Shown in pieces: positions 25,205-33,360 of a stretch of 64,000 bases of DNA. Within the stretch, counting starts at the first letter, position 1; every line of letters starts with the position of its first letter. The DNA is from Actinomycetospora sp. NBRC 106375 (lineage in GTDB: Bacteria; Actinomycetota; Actinomycetes; Mycobacteriales; Pseudonocardiaceae). The position numbers and the translations under genes were made by a program. The stretch lies in assembly GCF_030269665.1 (NCBI RefSeq), contig NZ_BSTS01000021.1, forward strand, positions 1 to 64,000, given 5' to 3'. The notes under the pieces were generated by a model, which saw only the letters and a program-made list of their open reading frames with translations, had not been told where the DNA came from and made no database searches.

Positions 25205-25940
25205 CTCCACGGATACCTACGCTGCCAACGCCGACTTCTGGATAAAGATCATCCGCGAGCAGCTCGACAGATACCGGACCGAGCTGACCGATGGAAGCGT
25301 CCTCGAAGCGGTGGGTGAATGCTCCGGCGCCCGAGTGTTGGACGGCGGCTGCGGCGAAGGCTATATGTCCCGGCTGCTCGCGGAGCGCGGAGCCTCGGTG
25401 GTAGGCGTCGACACATCAGAGACGCTAATTGCATCTGCACGAGATCACTCCGACGCCCGCAAACTTCAGATCGAGTATAAGGTCGCAAACCTAGAGGACC
25501 TTCCAGACTCTGACGCGACATTCGACATCGCGGTGTGCAACCACGTTCTCAGCGACGTGGCCGACCCGGCGTCGGCGTTACTCGAGTTGGGTCGGGTGCT
25601 ACGTCCAGGCGGTCGGCTGGTCGCCCTGATGCTTCACCCATGCTTCTACACCGCCCACGCTGAGCGTGACGCTTCCGGCAGCATCCCGATTACCACGTAT
25701 TTCTCGCAGCGACGCGTAGATCAGCCCTTCGTTGTCGCGGGCCTAGAGTCACCAGCTGACGTTCACATGAACTTCCGCCCGCTTGAATTCTACTCGCAAG
25801 CGATTCTTGACGCTGGATTTCTGATCACCGGCCTGTCGGAACCACATCCGCCGGCGGAGTGGCTCAAAGAAGATACGTGGTGGAAGAAGAACTTCGTGAA
25901 ACCGCTCTTCCTGCTCATATCGGCGAAGCTTCGATCTTGA
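25188..25940 (+). CDS. Class I SAM-dependent methyltransferase, 250 aa
   Basis: Motif I is VLDGGCGEGYMSRLLAERG, motif II VVGVDTSETL, motif IV FDIAVCNHVLSDVADP and post-motif LRPGGRLVALML, which is a complete Rossmann methyltransferase of the UbiE/Methyltransf_11 kind. The TTG at 25188 is preceded by GGAGG 8 bases away, a strong argument for this unusual start, and it overlaps the upstream HTH gene. The substrate is unknown; small molecule or tRNA are more likely than DNA given the family. Its C-terminal region (PPAEWLKEDTWWKKNF) is typical of enzymes acting on small metabolites. Confidence 0.75.
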   Translation: MSTPGSSTDTYAANADFWIKIIREQLDRYRTELTDGSVLEAVGECSGARVLDGGCGEGYMSRLLAERGASVVGVDTSETLIASARDHSDARKLQIEYKVANLEDLPDSDATFDIAVCNHVLSDVADPASALLELGRVLRPGGRLVALMLHPCFYTAHAERDASGSIPITTYFSQRRVDQPFVVAGLESPADVHMNFRPLEFYSQAILDAGFLITGLSEPHPPAEWLKEDTWWKKNFVKPLFLLISAKLRS

Positions 25941-25987
25941 ACGTCTAATCGTCAAGACTAGAGCTGGGCACGCTTACATAAGGCTCG

Positions 25988-27361
25988 CTAATCGGCGTGC
26001 AGCGTCGCAGGGCGCTCTATCGGCGTTCGACGATTCGGTGGTCGGACCCGCCGATCAGCGAGCGCGGTAGCCGCTCGCTGATCGGCCTCGTTGACGAATG
26101 CCGTGTAGATGCGCAGCGTTGTCGACCCTCCACCGCTATGGCCGAGCCGCCCAGCGACGGTGCGGACGTCGACGCCAGCTGCGATGAGTTCGGTAGCGGA
26201 GTAGTGACGCAAACTGTGGAGCCGAGTAGAGATGCCGAGGCGCGCCGCGAGGCGGAGGTATCGCTGTGTGACGCTGTCCGGCTTGGTGGGCACCGAGCCA
26301 TCGGGCGAAGGCGAGAAGACGTAACTGTCGGGCGCGATCGAGACGCCAAGCTCCGTCGCACGCTGTTCGCAGCGCGCTCGGTGCTCCTTGAGTACCTCAA
26401 TGATCTCGAGGTCGAGCGTGACCCGCCGGTCCTGGTGAGTCTTAGTGTCCTTCTCCCACACACGACCACCAATCTGACCGGTGCTTCGCTTAAATATGGC
26501 CACGCCCGCATGGTCGAGGTCGAGCCGCGACCAGCGAAGGCCGCAAACCTCCCCGCGGCGGGAGCCGGTCGTCATCATGAGCCACACGAGCGTGCCCCAG
26601 TCGGGATCGGCGTCCCATGCTTCGTTGAGGAGTAGCGCAGCCTCGGCGGGCGTCGGCGGGTCTGGATTCGACCGCGGAGTCGCCGGTGGCTCGGTCTGAT
26701 CGACAGGGCTGACCGCAATCCATCCCCATCGCACGGCTCGACCGAATGCGCCGCTGAGGATTGCATGGACGACGCGAACGCTTCCGGCGGAAAGGGGGCG
26801 GCAGATATGCGTCCTACATGCTCTCGCGCACCACCGGCACTCGGCCTCGGGATCGCCCTGGGCGACCTTCGCGCATCTGCGGCGAGCGGTGTGCTCGTCG
26901 CACGCGTGCTCTTGGTGGGTGCGATGCTGGACGAAGACCCGTCCGTTGCAGTGGTCACGGCACCGGCGCAGCTGTGCGTAGAGGCGCTCGATGTTCTCGG
27001 CACTGACAGCTCCGACCGGCCGCCCTCCGAGCCCCGGCCGGATGTGTTTCTCGATCTTACCGACGTAACCAGCTCGGGTCTTGCGGTCGATCTCGACGAC
27101 CTCGAGATAGCGGTCGATGAGCATGTTGACCGTTGCACCAGTCCGAGGGCTGCGCCGTTCGTCAACTTGATTCAGCAGACGCGTGCGAACCTTCTCGGCC
27201 TCCCGCTCGGTCTCCCGCCGGGTCGCGCGGGCCGACACCGTCGCGCGAAGCCACATCTTCTCGCCGGTGAGTTCATCGATCCCGGCGTAGACCTTCACCC
27301 GCGCCGACCCGCTGGGCAGCCATCCGATCGAGCCACGCTGCCGGGTCTTCGCGGGAGTCAC
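25988..27361 (-). CDS. int: Tyrosine integrase, 457 aa
   Basis: The catalytic set is complete: Arg269 (TTGSRRGEVCGLRW), His382 and Arg385 (LHSLRHYSATEL), His408 (RLGH) and Tyr419 (RIYTAF). The N-terminal SAM-like core-binding domain spans about 72-215 and contains a Cys/His-rich insert (RRCRDHCNGR, CDEHTARRRC, CRWCARACRTHIC) seen in some actinobacterial integrases. It sits 95 bases from the 3' end of the tRNA-Thr gene, pointing away from it, the usual layout for tRNA-integrating elements. It should catalyse integration, and with the xis product excision. Confidence 0.9.
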   Translation of the reverse strand: MTPAKTRQRGSIGWLPSGSARVKVYAGIDELTGEKMWLRATVSARATRRETEREAEKVRTRLLNQVDERRSPRTGATVNMLIDRYLEVVEIDRKTRAGYVGKIEKHIRPGLGGRPVGAVSAENIERLYAQLRRCRDHCNGRVFVQHRTHQEHACDEHTARRRCAKVAQGDPEAECRWCARACRTHICRPLSAGSVRVVHAILSGAFGRAVRWGWIAVSPVDQTEPPATPRSNPDPPTPAEAALLLNEAWDADPDWGTLVWLMMTTGSRRGEVCGLRWSRLDLDHAGVAIFKRSTGQIGGRVWEKDTKTHQDRRVTLDLEIIEVLKEHRARCEQRATELGVSIAPDSYVFSPSPDGSVPTKPDSVTQRYLRLAARLGISTRLHSLRHYSATELIAAGVDVRTVAGRLGHSGGGSTTLRIYTAFVNEADQRAATALADRRVRPPNRRTPIERPATLHAD

Positions 27362-27417
27362 GAGACCACCATAGGCGGGTCAGAGGCCACGAAGGAGGCC
27401 ACGAACTGGACACAAGT

Positions 27418-27446
27418 AGGGCCCTGTCGCGCTGCGACAGGGCCCT
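27418..27446. terminator. Strong hairpin after tRNA-Thr
   Basis: 13-bp perfect arms (AGGGCCCTGTCGC) around GCT lie 10 bases past the tRNA 3' end and before the integrase start. It most likely ends the tRNA transcript. Being on the element side, it may have been brought with the element or lie within the attachment core. Confidence 0.75.
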
Positions 27447-27455
27447 GACCTGCGG

Positions 27456-27495
27456 AGCCGCCTGTCGGAATCGAACCGACGACCTACGCATTACG
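27456..27495. other. Probable attachment site in the 3' half of tRNA-Thr
   Basis: Tyrosine integrases beside a tRNA gene usually use its 3' half, including the T arm and acceptor stem, as the core of att. The integrase lies directly beyond the tRNA 3' end, so the junction should be here. I did not find the second copy of this sequence in the window, so the core length is a guess. Confidence 0.4.
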
Positions 27496-27529
27496 AGTGC
27501 GTTGCTCTGGCCGACTGAGCTAAGGCGGC
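27456..27529 (-). tRNA. tRNA-Thr (anticodon CGT)
   Basis: On the minus strand the 74 bases fold as a cloverleaf. The acceptor GCCGCCT pairs with AGGCGGC. The D arm contains AGCTCAGTCGG. The anticodon stem ACGCA/TGCGT encloses loop CTCGTAA with anticodon CGT. The T arm contains GGTTCGATTCC. CCA is not encoded. It reads ACG codons. The gene is intact although an element has integrated at its 3' end. Confidence 0.93.
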
Positions 27530-27593
27530 AGTGTGGCCAGTGTAGGCCAGCCCCGCCCGGCGCCGACTCGCGGGTGGCCCCACGAGCCCGGCG

Positions 27594-28424
27594 CTACTCG
27601 CAGGCGACGCCGTCGCCGTCGCGGTCCAGGGCGCTGCGGTAGCCGGCCTGTCCGGCGTGGAGCGGAGCGGCGCCGGCCGCGCGGGCGGCGGCGCAGTTCT
27701 TGTAGTACCCCGAGCCGCCACCAGAAGAGGACGAGGACCCGGAGGACGAGGACGAGGAGGCCGACGGAGATCCAGCAGCCGGGCGGGGGGTCGCGCGGTG
27801 GGAGCTGCTCGACGAGGAGGAGGACGACGAGGACGGCTCGTCCCGCACGGGGGCGGGGTCGTCGCAGACGCGCCCGTTGGTGTCCATCCCGCTCAGGAGC
27901 GCCACGTACGTCGGCGCGGCGTCGTTGCGGCCGGCGTAGACCGCCGTGTGGTCCGCGGTCACCATCGCCTCACCGAAGTCCCCCGTGCCGGTGGTGACGT
28001 AGCGCAGCTCGCGGCCGTAGCGGTCGAGGTCGACACCGGGCTCGGAGCGGAGCGAGACCGACGAGCCGAGGAGCAGGGACCGGGCCTCCGACGTCGCCCG
28101 CGCGCCGGCGGCCGAGCCCGCCTCGCACGAGTCGATCCCGAGGACCCGCACCGTGCGTCCGCCGCTGATCTCGAAGGTGTCGCCGTCGACGACGTGGGTC
28201 ACCGTCACGCCCTCGGAGGTCGCGGGCGCCGAGACCGGGGAGACGGGTGCGTCGGTGACCGGCGCGGCAGCCGGCGCGGTCGCCGCCGCCGGGAACGGAG
28301 CCGGCGTCGGCGCCGGGGACGCCGCGCGCTGCACCGGGTCGCAGCCGCTGAGCAACGCCACCACGGCACACACCCCGACGACGACTAGTGCCCGGCGCGA
28401 GGACCAGGTCCCGACCCGACGCAT
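27594..28424 (-). CDS. Secreted nuclease-like lipoprotein with Excalibur domain, 276 aa
   Basis: The ATG at 28424 starts a signal with a basic head and lipobox VALLSGC, so it should be a lipoprotein. Residues about 70-170 resemble a thermonuclease/SNase fold (VTVTHVVDGDTFEISGGRTV, VLGIDSCE, DLDRYGRELRYV). After a Ser-rich linker comes a C-terminal Excalibur calcium-binding domain (YYKNCAAARAAGAAPLHAGQ, then LDRDGDGVACE). SNase catalytic residues Asp (VDGDT) and Arg (DRYGRELR) appear kept, although the usual Arg-x-x-x-Gly-Ile-Asp-x-Pro-Glu has Ser/Cys in place of Pro. The Ser runs (SSSSSSSSSSS) are slippage-prone. Probably degrades extracellular nucleic acid. Confidence 0.75.
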   Translation of the reverse strand: MRRVGTWSSRRALVVVGVCAVVALLSGCDPVQRAASPAPTPAPFPAAATAPAAAPVTDAPVSPVSAPATSEGVTVTHVVDGDTFEISGGRTVRVLGIDSCEAGSAAGARATSEARSLLLGSSVSLRSEPGVDLDRYGRELRYVTTGTGDFGEAMVTADHTAVYAGRNDAAPTYVALLSGMDTNGRVCDDPAPVRDEPSSSSSSSSSSSHRATPRPAAGSPSASSSSSSGSSSSSGGGSGYYKNCAAARAAGAAPLHAGQAGYRSALDRDGDGVACE

Positions 28425-28511
28425 CCCCACGAACTCCTCCACCCCGACGTTGGCCTGTTCAGCCGTGATGTCGCTGGGGCGTTCGGCCGTGTTGCCACTC
28501 GATCGGGTGGG

Positions 28512-28922
28512 TCAGGCGAGTAGCAGGACACCGAGCAGCAGGAGCGCGAGGACCTTGACCACTTCCAGCGCGATGTAGACCAGGTGCAGCCGCGAGCGCG
28601 GGCCGCTCCCGCCCGCGAGGACGCGGTCGGAGCGGCGGTTGAGGCGCGGCCGGACGACGGCGAGCTGGACGATCAGCAGGACGGCGAGGACCGCGATCAG
28701 CACGCCGGCCGCCACCGGCACGCCGCCGAGGAGGGCGCCGGCGGCCACGGCGACGAGCAGGACCACCTCGGCCACGTTCAGCGCCCGGAACACCAGCCGC
28801 CCGATCCCGAGGCCGATCACCGTCGTCACGCCGGGAGCCCGGAACTTCAGGGGCGCCTCCAGGAACGAGATCGCCGCCACCATGCCGAGCCGGTTGAAGG
28901 TCGCCGCCGTCGCCACCGCCAC
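28512..28922 (-). CDS. Four-helix integral membrane protein, 136 aa
   Basis: The frame encodes four membrane helices: RLGMVAAISFLEAPLKFRAP (the first, with a conserved-looking FLEAPLKF), VVLLVAVAAGALLGGVPVAA, VLIAVLAVLLIVQLAVV and VYIALEVVKVLALLLLGVLL. It resembles small actinobacterial membrane proteins of unknown function. The start is unclear: GTG at 28922, GTG at 28916 or ATG at 28883, none with a ribosome-binding site. It is divergent from the thioredoxin gene. No transport or enzyme motif. Confidence 0.6.
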   Translation of the reverse strand: MAVATAATFNRLGMVAAISFLEAPLKFRAPGVTTVIGLGIGRLVFRALNVAEVVLLVAVAAGALLGGVPVAAGVLIAVLAVLLIVQLAVVRPRLNRRSDRVLAGGSGPRSRLHLVYIALEVVKVLALLLLGVLLLA

Positions 28923-28976
28923 GACCGCCGGTATACGCCGCGCTCGGGGAACATCGGCGCCGGTCGGAGGGTTGCG

Positions 28977-29408
28977 GTGATCGTGAGCGTGATCGGCGCG
29001 GTGGTGCTCGTGGTGGTGCTGGCCGTCGCGACCGTCATCGGGTTCGTGCTGCGGCGCCGGAACGGCACGATCCGGTCGGCAGCCACGGAGGAGCGGCACG
29101 GTTGGGACCTCGCCGGCACGGCGCCCGGCCCCGACGACCGCGTCCTGCTGCTCCAGCTCTCGTCGCCGATCTGTACGCCCTGCGAGCGCACCCGCGAGCA
29201 GCTGGGCGCCCTGGCCGCCGAGCACGCAGGGGTCCGCCACGTCGACGTCGACATCGCCGAGCGGCCGGAGGTCGCCCGCGCCCTGTCGGTGATGCGCACC
29301 CCGACCACGGTCGCCTTCGACCGCACCGGCACCGAGCTGCTGCGGGTCGGCGGCGTCCCGCGGCGGGACGAGCTGATCGCCGCCCTACCCCTCGAGGAGA
29401 CCGCGTGA
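28977..29408 (+). CDS. Membrane-anchored thioredoxin-like protein, 143 aa
   Basis: An N-terminal helix (SVIGAVVLVVVLAVATVIGF) anchors a thioredoxin fold. The active site is SPICTPCERTR (CTPC), and the cis-Pro loop is MRTPTTVAFD, followed by GTELLRVGGVPRRDELIAAL. Start GTG 28977 has GGAGG 6 bases upstream. Its TGA overlaps the GTG of the DUF4395 gene, so the two are coupled. TlpA-like/thioredoxin-DUF4395 pairs are common in actinobacteria. The product probably reduces or relays disulphides at the outer face of the membrane. Orientation is not certain. Confidence 0.8.
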   Translation: MIVSVIGAVVLVVVLAVATVIGFVLRRRNGTIRSAATEERHGWDLAGTAPGPDDRVLLLQLSSPICTPCERTREQLGALAAEHAGVRHVDVDIAERPEVARALSVMRTPTTVAFDRTGTELLRVGGVPRRDELIAALPLEETA

Positions 29409-29824
29409 CCGAGCAGCTCGATCCGCGCGGCGTGCGCTTCGCCGCCGCGGTGACCACCGTCGTGCTCGCGGCGATCCTGCTGACCGGCAGCGGCGTGCTC
29501 GCGGTGCTACAAGCGGTGGTGTTCGCGATCCCGGTCGCCGCCGGCATGCGGTTCTCGCCGTACGGCGCGCTCTACCGGATGCTGCTCGCGCCGCGCCTGG
29601 GCCCGCCGAGCGAGCGGGAGGACGCGACGCCGGTGCGCTTCTCGCAGGCCGTCGGCCTGGTGTTCACCGCCGTCGCCGCCGTCGGCTACCTGTCCGGTGT
29701 GATCGCGCTCGGCATCGTCGCGACGGCCTGCGCGCTCGTGGCGGCCTTCCTCAACGCGGCCTTCGGTTTCTGCCTGGGCTGCGAGATGTACGGGCTGATC
29801 GCGCGAGTGCGCACCGCCCGCTGA
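29405..29824 (+). CDS. DUF4395 membrane protein, 139 aa
   Basis: Four helices and two conserved signatures: DPRGVRFAAAVTTVVLA at the start and FLNAAFGFCLGCEMYGLIAR at the end, with Cys-Leu-Gly-Cys. These define DUF4395. The paired cysteines facing the membrane, plus coupling to the thioredoxin gene (GTGA overlap), suggest a DsbD/CcdA-like electron path. That function is inference. The loop RFSPYGALYRMLLAPRLGPP is also conserved in the family. Confidence 0.85.
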   Translation: MTEQLDPRGVRFAAAVTTVVLAAILLTGSGVLAVLQAVVFAIPVAAGMRFSPYGALYRMLLAPRLGPPSEREDATPVRFSQAVGLVFTAVAAVGYLSGVIALGIVATACALVAAFLNAAFGFCLGCEMYGLIARVRTAR

Positions 29825-29825
29825 C

Positions 29826-30572
29826 CTACGACGGCGGGCAGAGCGGCGGCGGGACCTCCTCGAGCACGATCCCGAACACGTCCCGGTAGACGTCGCGCTG
29901 CTCGGCGGCGGTCAGGGTGCGCTCGGTGCGGGTCCCGTCGTCGGCGGTCTCGATGAGCTTCGGGCCCGAGATGGTCACGCGGCCGGTCGGCGTCAGCATC
30001 GAGCACGTCACCTCACGCGTGAACGGCGAGGTCGGCGACGTGCGGTGCCACCAGGCCATCGGGACGAAGTCACGCAGCGACCGCGTGCGCGGGTCGAGGC
30101 GGTACTGGGCCCTGTCGCCCCACCACACGTCGAGCTCCCCGTCCGGGGCGTCGCGGACGGTGAAGACGCCGGACCGGTCGGGCTGGTCGGCACGGGAGTC
30201 CAGGTCGATCGGCCCGACGGCGAAGCGCCCGAAGCCGACGTCGACGAGAGTGTGGCCGTCGACGACCAGCGCCATGTGGTCGCCGGGGAAGGAGAGCCCG
30301 TCCGGGGTGGCGACGCGCGCCGAGCACCGCGCGACCTCGTGGCCGAGCTCGCCGAGCAGCCAGGCGAACGCCCCGTTGAGCTCATAGCAGAACCCGCCGC
30401 GGCGCCGGTCGACGACCTTCCCGACCAGCGCCTCGTCCTCCAGCGGCACCGCGTCGCGCTCGTGGATCGAGACGTTCTCGAACGGGACGGTCTCCAGGTG
30501 GCGGCGCATGAGCACGTCGAGCGGATCGTCGCCCGCCGCACCGATCCGCATCAGGTAGTTCGTCGCGTCCAC
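29826..30572 (-). CDS. nat: Arylamine N-acetyltransferase, 248 aa
   Basis: Transfers an acetyl group from acetyl-CoA to arylamines or hydrazines such as isoniazid. The triad is Cys62 (RRGGFCYELNGAF), His99 (PGDHMALVV) and Asp111 (TLVDVGFG). The N-terminal segment PFENVSIHERDAVPL is the family fingerprint. GTG 30572 is chosen (VDATNYLMRIG); GTG 30585-30587 adds five residues. It lies 1 base beyond the DUF4395 stop, convergent, and is divergent from the amidase gene with a 20-base gap. Confidence 0.87.
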   Translation of the reverse strand: MDATNYLMRIGAAGDDPLDVLMRRHLETVPFENVSIHERDAVPLEDEALVGKVVDRRRGGFCYELNGAFAWLLGELGHEVARCSARVATPDGLSFPGDHMALVVDGHTLVDVGFGRFAVGPIDLDSRADQPDRSGVFTVRDAPDGELDVWWGDRAQYRLDPRTRSLRDFVPMAWWHRTSPTSPFTREVTCSMLTPTGRVTISGPKLIETADDGTRTERTLTAAEQRDVYRDVFGIVLEEVPPPLCPPS

Positions 30573-30592
30573 GCGCCCGGTATACACGGGTC

Positions 30593-31381
30593 ATGCGTGT
30601 CGCCCTCGCCCAAATCCTCGCGACCGACGATCCGGCCGAGAACCTCGAGCTGGTCCGCGACCACGCCGCGCTCGCCGCCCAGCAGGGCGCGACGGTCGTG
30701 GTGTTCCCCGAGGCGACCATGTGCCGCTTCGGGGTGTCGCTCAAGCCCGTCGCCGAACCCGTGGACGGGCCGTGGGCGGGCGAGATCCGGCGCATCGCCG
30801 AGCAGCACGGCGTGCTCGTCGTCGCCGGGATGTTCACCCCGACCGACGACGGCCGGGTGACCAACACGCTGCTCGTCACGGGCCGGGGCGTCGACACCGC
30901 CTACGACAAGATCCATCTCTACGACGCGTTCGGCTTCGCGGAGTCCGACACGGTCGCGCCGGGGGCGAAGCCGCTGACGGTCACCGTCGACGGGACGACG
31001 CTGGGGCTCGCGACCTGCTACGACATCCGCTTTCCCGAGCTGTTCCGCGCCCTCGCCGACCAGGGCGCGACCGTCACGCTGCTGCCGGCGAGCTGGGGCG
31101 CGGGCCCGGGCAAGGTCGAGCAGTGGCAGCTGCTCGTGCGCGCCCGGGCCCTGGACGCGACGACGTTCGTGCTCGCCGCCGACCAGGCGGACCCGGCGAG
31201 CCGCGGCATCGACGCCGGCAAGGCCCCCCGCGGTGTGGGGCACAGCCTCGCCGCGTCGCCGTTCGGCGTGACGCTCGACGAGCTCGGCGCGGAGCCGGGG
31301 CTGCTCGTCGTCGATGTCGACCCCGAGCAGATCCCCGACGTCCGCGCCGCTCTCCCCGTCCTCGCGAACCGCCGGCTCTGA
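30593..31381 (+). CDS. Carbon-nitrogen hydrolase (nitrilase superfamily), 262 aa
   Basis: The Glu-Lys-Cys triad is complete: Glu40 (VVFPEATM), Lys106 (AYDKIHLYDAFGF) and Cys142 (TCYDIRFPELF). The KIHLYDAFGFAES sequence and the length place it in the Nit1/Nit2-type branch (omega-amidase or deaminated glutathione amidase), close to mycobacterial members. It would hydrolyse small amides in the cytoplasm. The short divergent gap to nat implies overlapping promoters. Confidence 0.85.
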   Translation: MRVALAQILATDDPAENLELVRDHAALAAQQGATVVVFPEATMCRFGVSLKPVAEPVDGPWAGEIRRIAEQHGVLVVAGMFTPTDDGRVTNTLLVTGRGVDTAYDKIHLYDAFGFAESDTVAPGAKPLTVTVDGTTLGLATCYDIRFPELFRALADQGATVTLLPASWGAGPGKVEQWQLLVRARALDATTFVLAADQADPASRGIDAGKAPRGVGHSLAASPFGVTLDELGAEPGLLVVDVDPEQIPDVRAALPVLANRRL

Positions 31382-31393
31382 GGCGGCCTCCGG

Positions 31394-31888
31394 CTACGCG
31401 GCGGCCTGCTCCGGGCGGCTCATCCAGCGCACGCGGTTCTGGTAGGGCGCGAGGCGGTTGATGAGGTCGCGCCGCGCCCCCGCGGCCGCCGGAGCGGTGA
31501 AGGCACGGTCACGGGTGAGACGCGCGCGCACGCCGCCGGGATCGAGGACGATCACCTTCGCGGCGGCACGCACCGCGGCGTCGAGGCCCTGGGCGCCGCC
31601 GTGGGTGGCCTCGGCACCCATCCGGTCGGCGAGGACCTGCGCGGCCGCGAGGCCGGTCGCATCGGGTCGGGCAGCCACGACGAGGACGGGAGCCTCGTCG
31701 GAGCTCTGGCGGGGCGCGGGGACGGTGGTGTCGGGGGCAACGGGCCGCGTGGGCGAGCTCATCGTGCAGTGCTCCAGATCGGTCGCCGCGTGCCGGCGGC
31801 GACGTGAGGGTGTGACGTCTCTGAAGACGCCTGTGAGATGCGTGAGTTGTCCGTCGTCGAGGGTGACGCGCACCTCCCCGTACCTCAC
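31394..31888 (-). CDS. Hypothetical protein coupled to an alpha/beta hydrolase gene, 164 aa
   Basis: The GTG at 31888 overlaps the hydrolase TGA (GTGA), which favours this start over the internal ATG at 31762. The N-terminus VRYGEVRVTLDDGQLTHLTG looks like a beta-hairpin. The C-terminal part contains APVLVVAARPDATGLAAAQV and KVIVLDPGGVRARLTRDRAF, which could be an alpha/beta nucleotide-binding-like unit. No family is recognised. If translation begins at the ATG the product is 122 residues. Confidence 0.55.
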   Translation of the reverse strand: MRYGEVRVTLDDGQLTHLTGVFRDVTPSRRRRHAATDLEHCTMSSPTRPVAPDTTVPAPRQSSDEAPVLVVAARPDATGLAAAQVLADRMGAEATHGGAQGLDAAVRAAAKVIVLDPGGVRARLTRDRAFTAPAAAGARRDLINRLAPYQNRVRWMSRPEQAAA

Positions 31889-32715
31889 GGCAGCACCTCC
31901 TCGAGCACGGCGAGGAACGCCTCCTGGGCGTCCTCGGTGAGGAAGTGGCCGGCGCCCGCGACGAGGTGGCGGCGGGCACCCGGGATCGCGTCGCCGAGGG
32001 TCGCCGCCGCGGCGGGCGCGATCCAGGTGTCCTCGGCGCCCCAGACGACGTCGGTCGGCACGGCGATCGCGCCGAGACGGGCCACGACGTCGCGGGTGTC
32101 GTCCTCGCTGAAGCCGGCGACCTGGTCGAGGTAGCGCTGCTGGCCGTCGGGGCCGGCGTAGCGGTCGAGATAGGCCCGTTCCGCCTCGTCGGACAACGCG
32201 CCGGCGACGGTCGTGCGCACGTGCGCGGTGATCATCGCGGTGAAGAGGTGCGACGGCATCTCCCGGTACGTCGGGAGGTGCGCCTGCACGTGCTGGGTGG
32301 CGCCGGTCAGCCACGGCGAGAGCACCGCGGCGTCGGCGAGGACGAGCGCGCTCGCGGGCGCACCGTGGACGAGGTGCGCGCGCAGCGTCGTCGCCGCGCC
32401 GATGTCGTGGCCGACGAGCACGGGCGCGTCGAGACCCCAGTGCTCGACCAGCGCCGCGAGCGTCCGGGCGTGGCCGTCGACCGACGGACGATCACCGGTC
32501 GAGTCCCCGTAGGTCGGCAGATCCCACAGGTGGACCGGGCGTTCCCGGGCGAGCGCCGGCGCGACGTGGCGCCAGAGATACGACCAGGACGGCGTGCCGT
32601 GGGTGAGGACGACGGGGGCGCCGGGGCGGTCGGCGCCGAGCACGTCGACGGCGATCGTCCCGGTCGGCAGGGCCACCCGGTCACGCAGCGCCCAGGTCGC
32701 GAGATCGGTGGTCAC
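31885..32715 (-). CDS. Alpha/beta hydrolase, haloalkane dehalogenase/epoxide hydrolase type, 276 aa
   Basis: Features in order: oxyanion region LTHGTPSWSYLWRHVAPAL, nucleophile elbow VGHDIGAATTL with Asp as nucleophile, acid VVWGAEDTWI, and base AGAGHFLTED. Asp as nucleophile means dehalogenase or epoxide hydrolase chemistry rather than ester hydrolysis. The cap domain (about 130-210) is helical. The short upstream space to the divergent CGNR gene suggests shared control. The substrate is unknown. Confidence 0.8.
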   Translation of the reverse strand: MTTDLATWALRDRVALPTGTIAVDVLGADRPGAPVVLTHGTPSWSYLWRHVAPALARERPVHLWDLPTYGDSTGDRPSVDGHARTLAALVEHWGLDAPVLVGHDIGAATTLRAHLVHGAPASALVLADAAVLSPWLTGATQHVQAHLPTYREMPSHLFTAMITAHVRTTVAGALSDEAERAYLDRYAGPDGQQRYLDQVAGFSEDDTRDVVARLGAIAVPTDVVWGAEDTWIAPAAAATLGDAIPGARRHLVAGAGHFLTEDAQEAFLAVLEEVLP

Positions 32716-32777
32716 GGTGCACCTCCACAGGGTTGTACTCTTGCTTCGAGCCTTACCGTAGGAGAGGTGCGTAAGGG

Positions 32778-33338
32778 TTGCAAGCTATATTTGACGATTA
32801 CGTGGCGGGTGCCGGGCTCGCCACCGAGCTCGTGAACACCGGGCCCGGCGTGTGGCACGGCGACGACCAGCTCCCCGACGTCGCCGCGCTGAGGGCGTTC
32901 CTCGACGAGCACGGGGTCGCCGCGGCGCCGACGACGGGCGACCTGACGGCGGTGCGCGATCTGCGCTCTCGCCTGCGCGCGGTGCTCGACCTCCGGGACG
33001 CCGCCTCCCTGGCGGACGGCGCCGCGGACCTCGTGGCCCCCGGGCTCGGCACGGTCGGCCTCGTGCCGGACGAGCGCGGGCGGCCACAGTGGTCGGCACG
33101 GCCACGTCCCGACGCCGGCCTCGCCGACCGGCTCGCCCTGCTCGCCGGCGTCGGCGTGCTCGGCGCGCTGCGCACGCTGGGCCCGGAGCGGTTCCGCGAC
33201 TGCGCGTCGGACACGTGCTCGGGCGTCTTCATCGACACCAGCCGGCCCGGCCGGCGGCGCTACTGCATGCCCGACCTCTGCGGCAACCGCGCCAACGTCG
33301 CCGCCTACCGCGCGCGGCAGAAGGCGGGTGGAAACTGA
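32778..33338 (+). CDS. CGNR zinc-finger regulator (ABATE domain), 186 aa
   Basis: The C-terminal finger is FRDCASDTCSGVFIDTS, then RRRYCMPDLCGNRANVAAY, the CGNR signature with four Cys. Residues 1-130 are the ABATE-type stress sensor domain (LATELVNTGPG at the start, LRSRLRAVLDLRD in the middle). Start TTG 32778 is supported by GGAGAGG upstream; GTG at 32802 is an alternative. Likely controls the divergent hydrolase operon, as is common for this family. Confidence 0.8.
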   Translation: MQAIFDDYVAGAGLATELVNTGPGVWHGDDQLPDVAALRAFLDEHGVAAAPTTGDLTAVRDLRSRLRAVLDLRDAASLADGAADLVAPGLGTVGLVPDERGRPQWSARPRPDAGLADRLALLAGVGVLGALRTLGPERFRDCASDTCSGVFIDTSRPGRRRYCMPDLCGNRANVAAYRARQKAGGN

Positions 33339-33360
33339 CAATTCGTGTCAGTTCCGCAGG

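Larger units (their letters stand above)
1..27456. mobile_element. Accessory island next to tRNA-Thr, containing an integrative conjugative element
   Basis: Everything left of the tRNA-Thr gene looks acquired. It holds an integrase, an excisionase, conjugation genes (relaxase, coupling ATPase, SSB), transposase and rep remnants, several pseudogenes and defence-like genes, with visible swings in base composition (AT-richer around 4.2-6.1 kb, 7.6-10.3 kb and 24-26 kb). The right edge is well placed by the integrase beside the tRNA 3' end. The left edge is not seen: no second copy of the tRNA 3' end was found, so the element may extend beyond the window, or the 1-11 kb part may be an older, separately acquired layer. 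Treat 11.4-27.4 kb as the element core. Confidence 0.75.
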
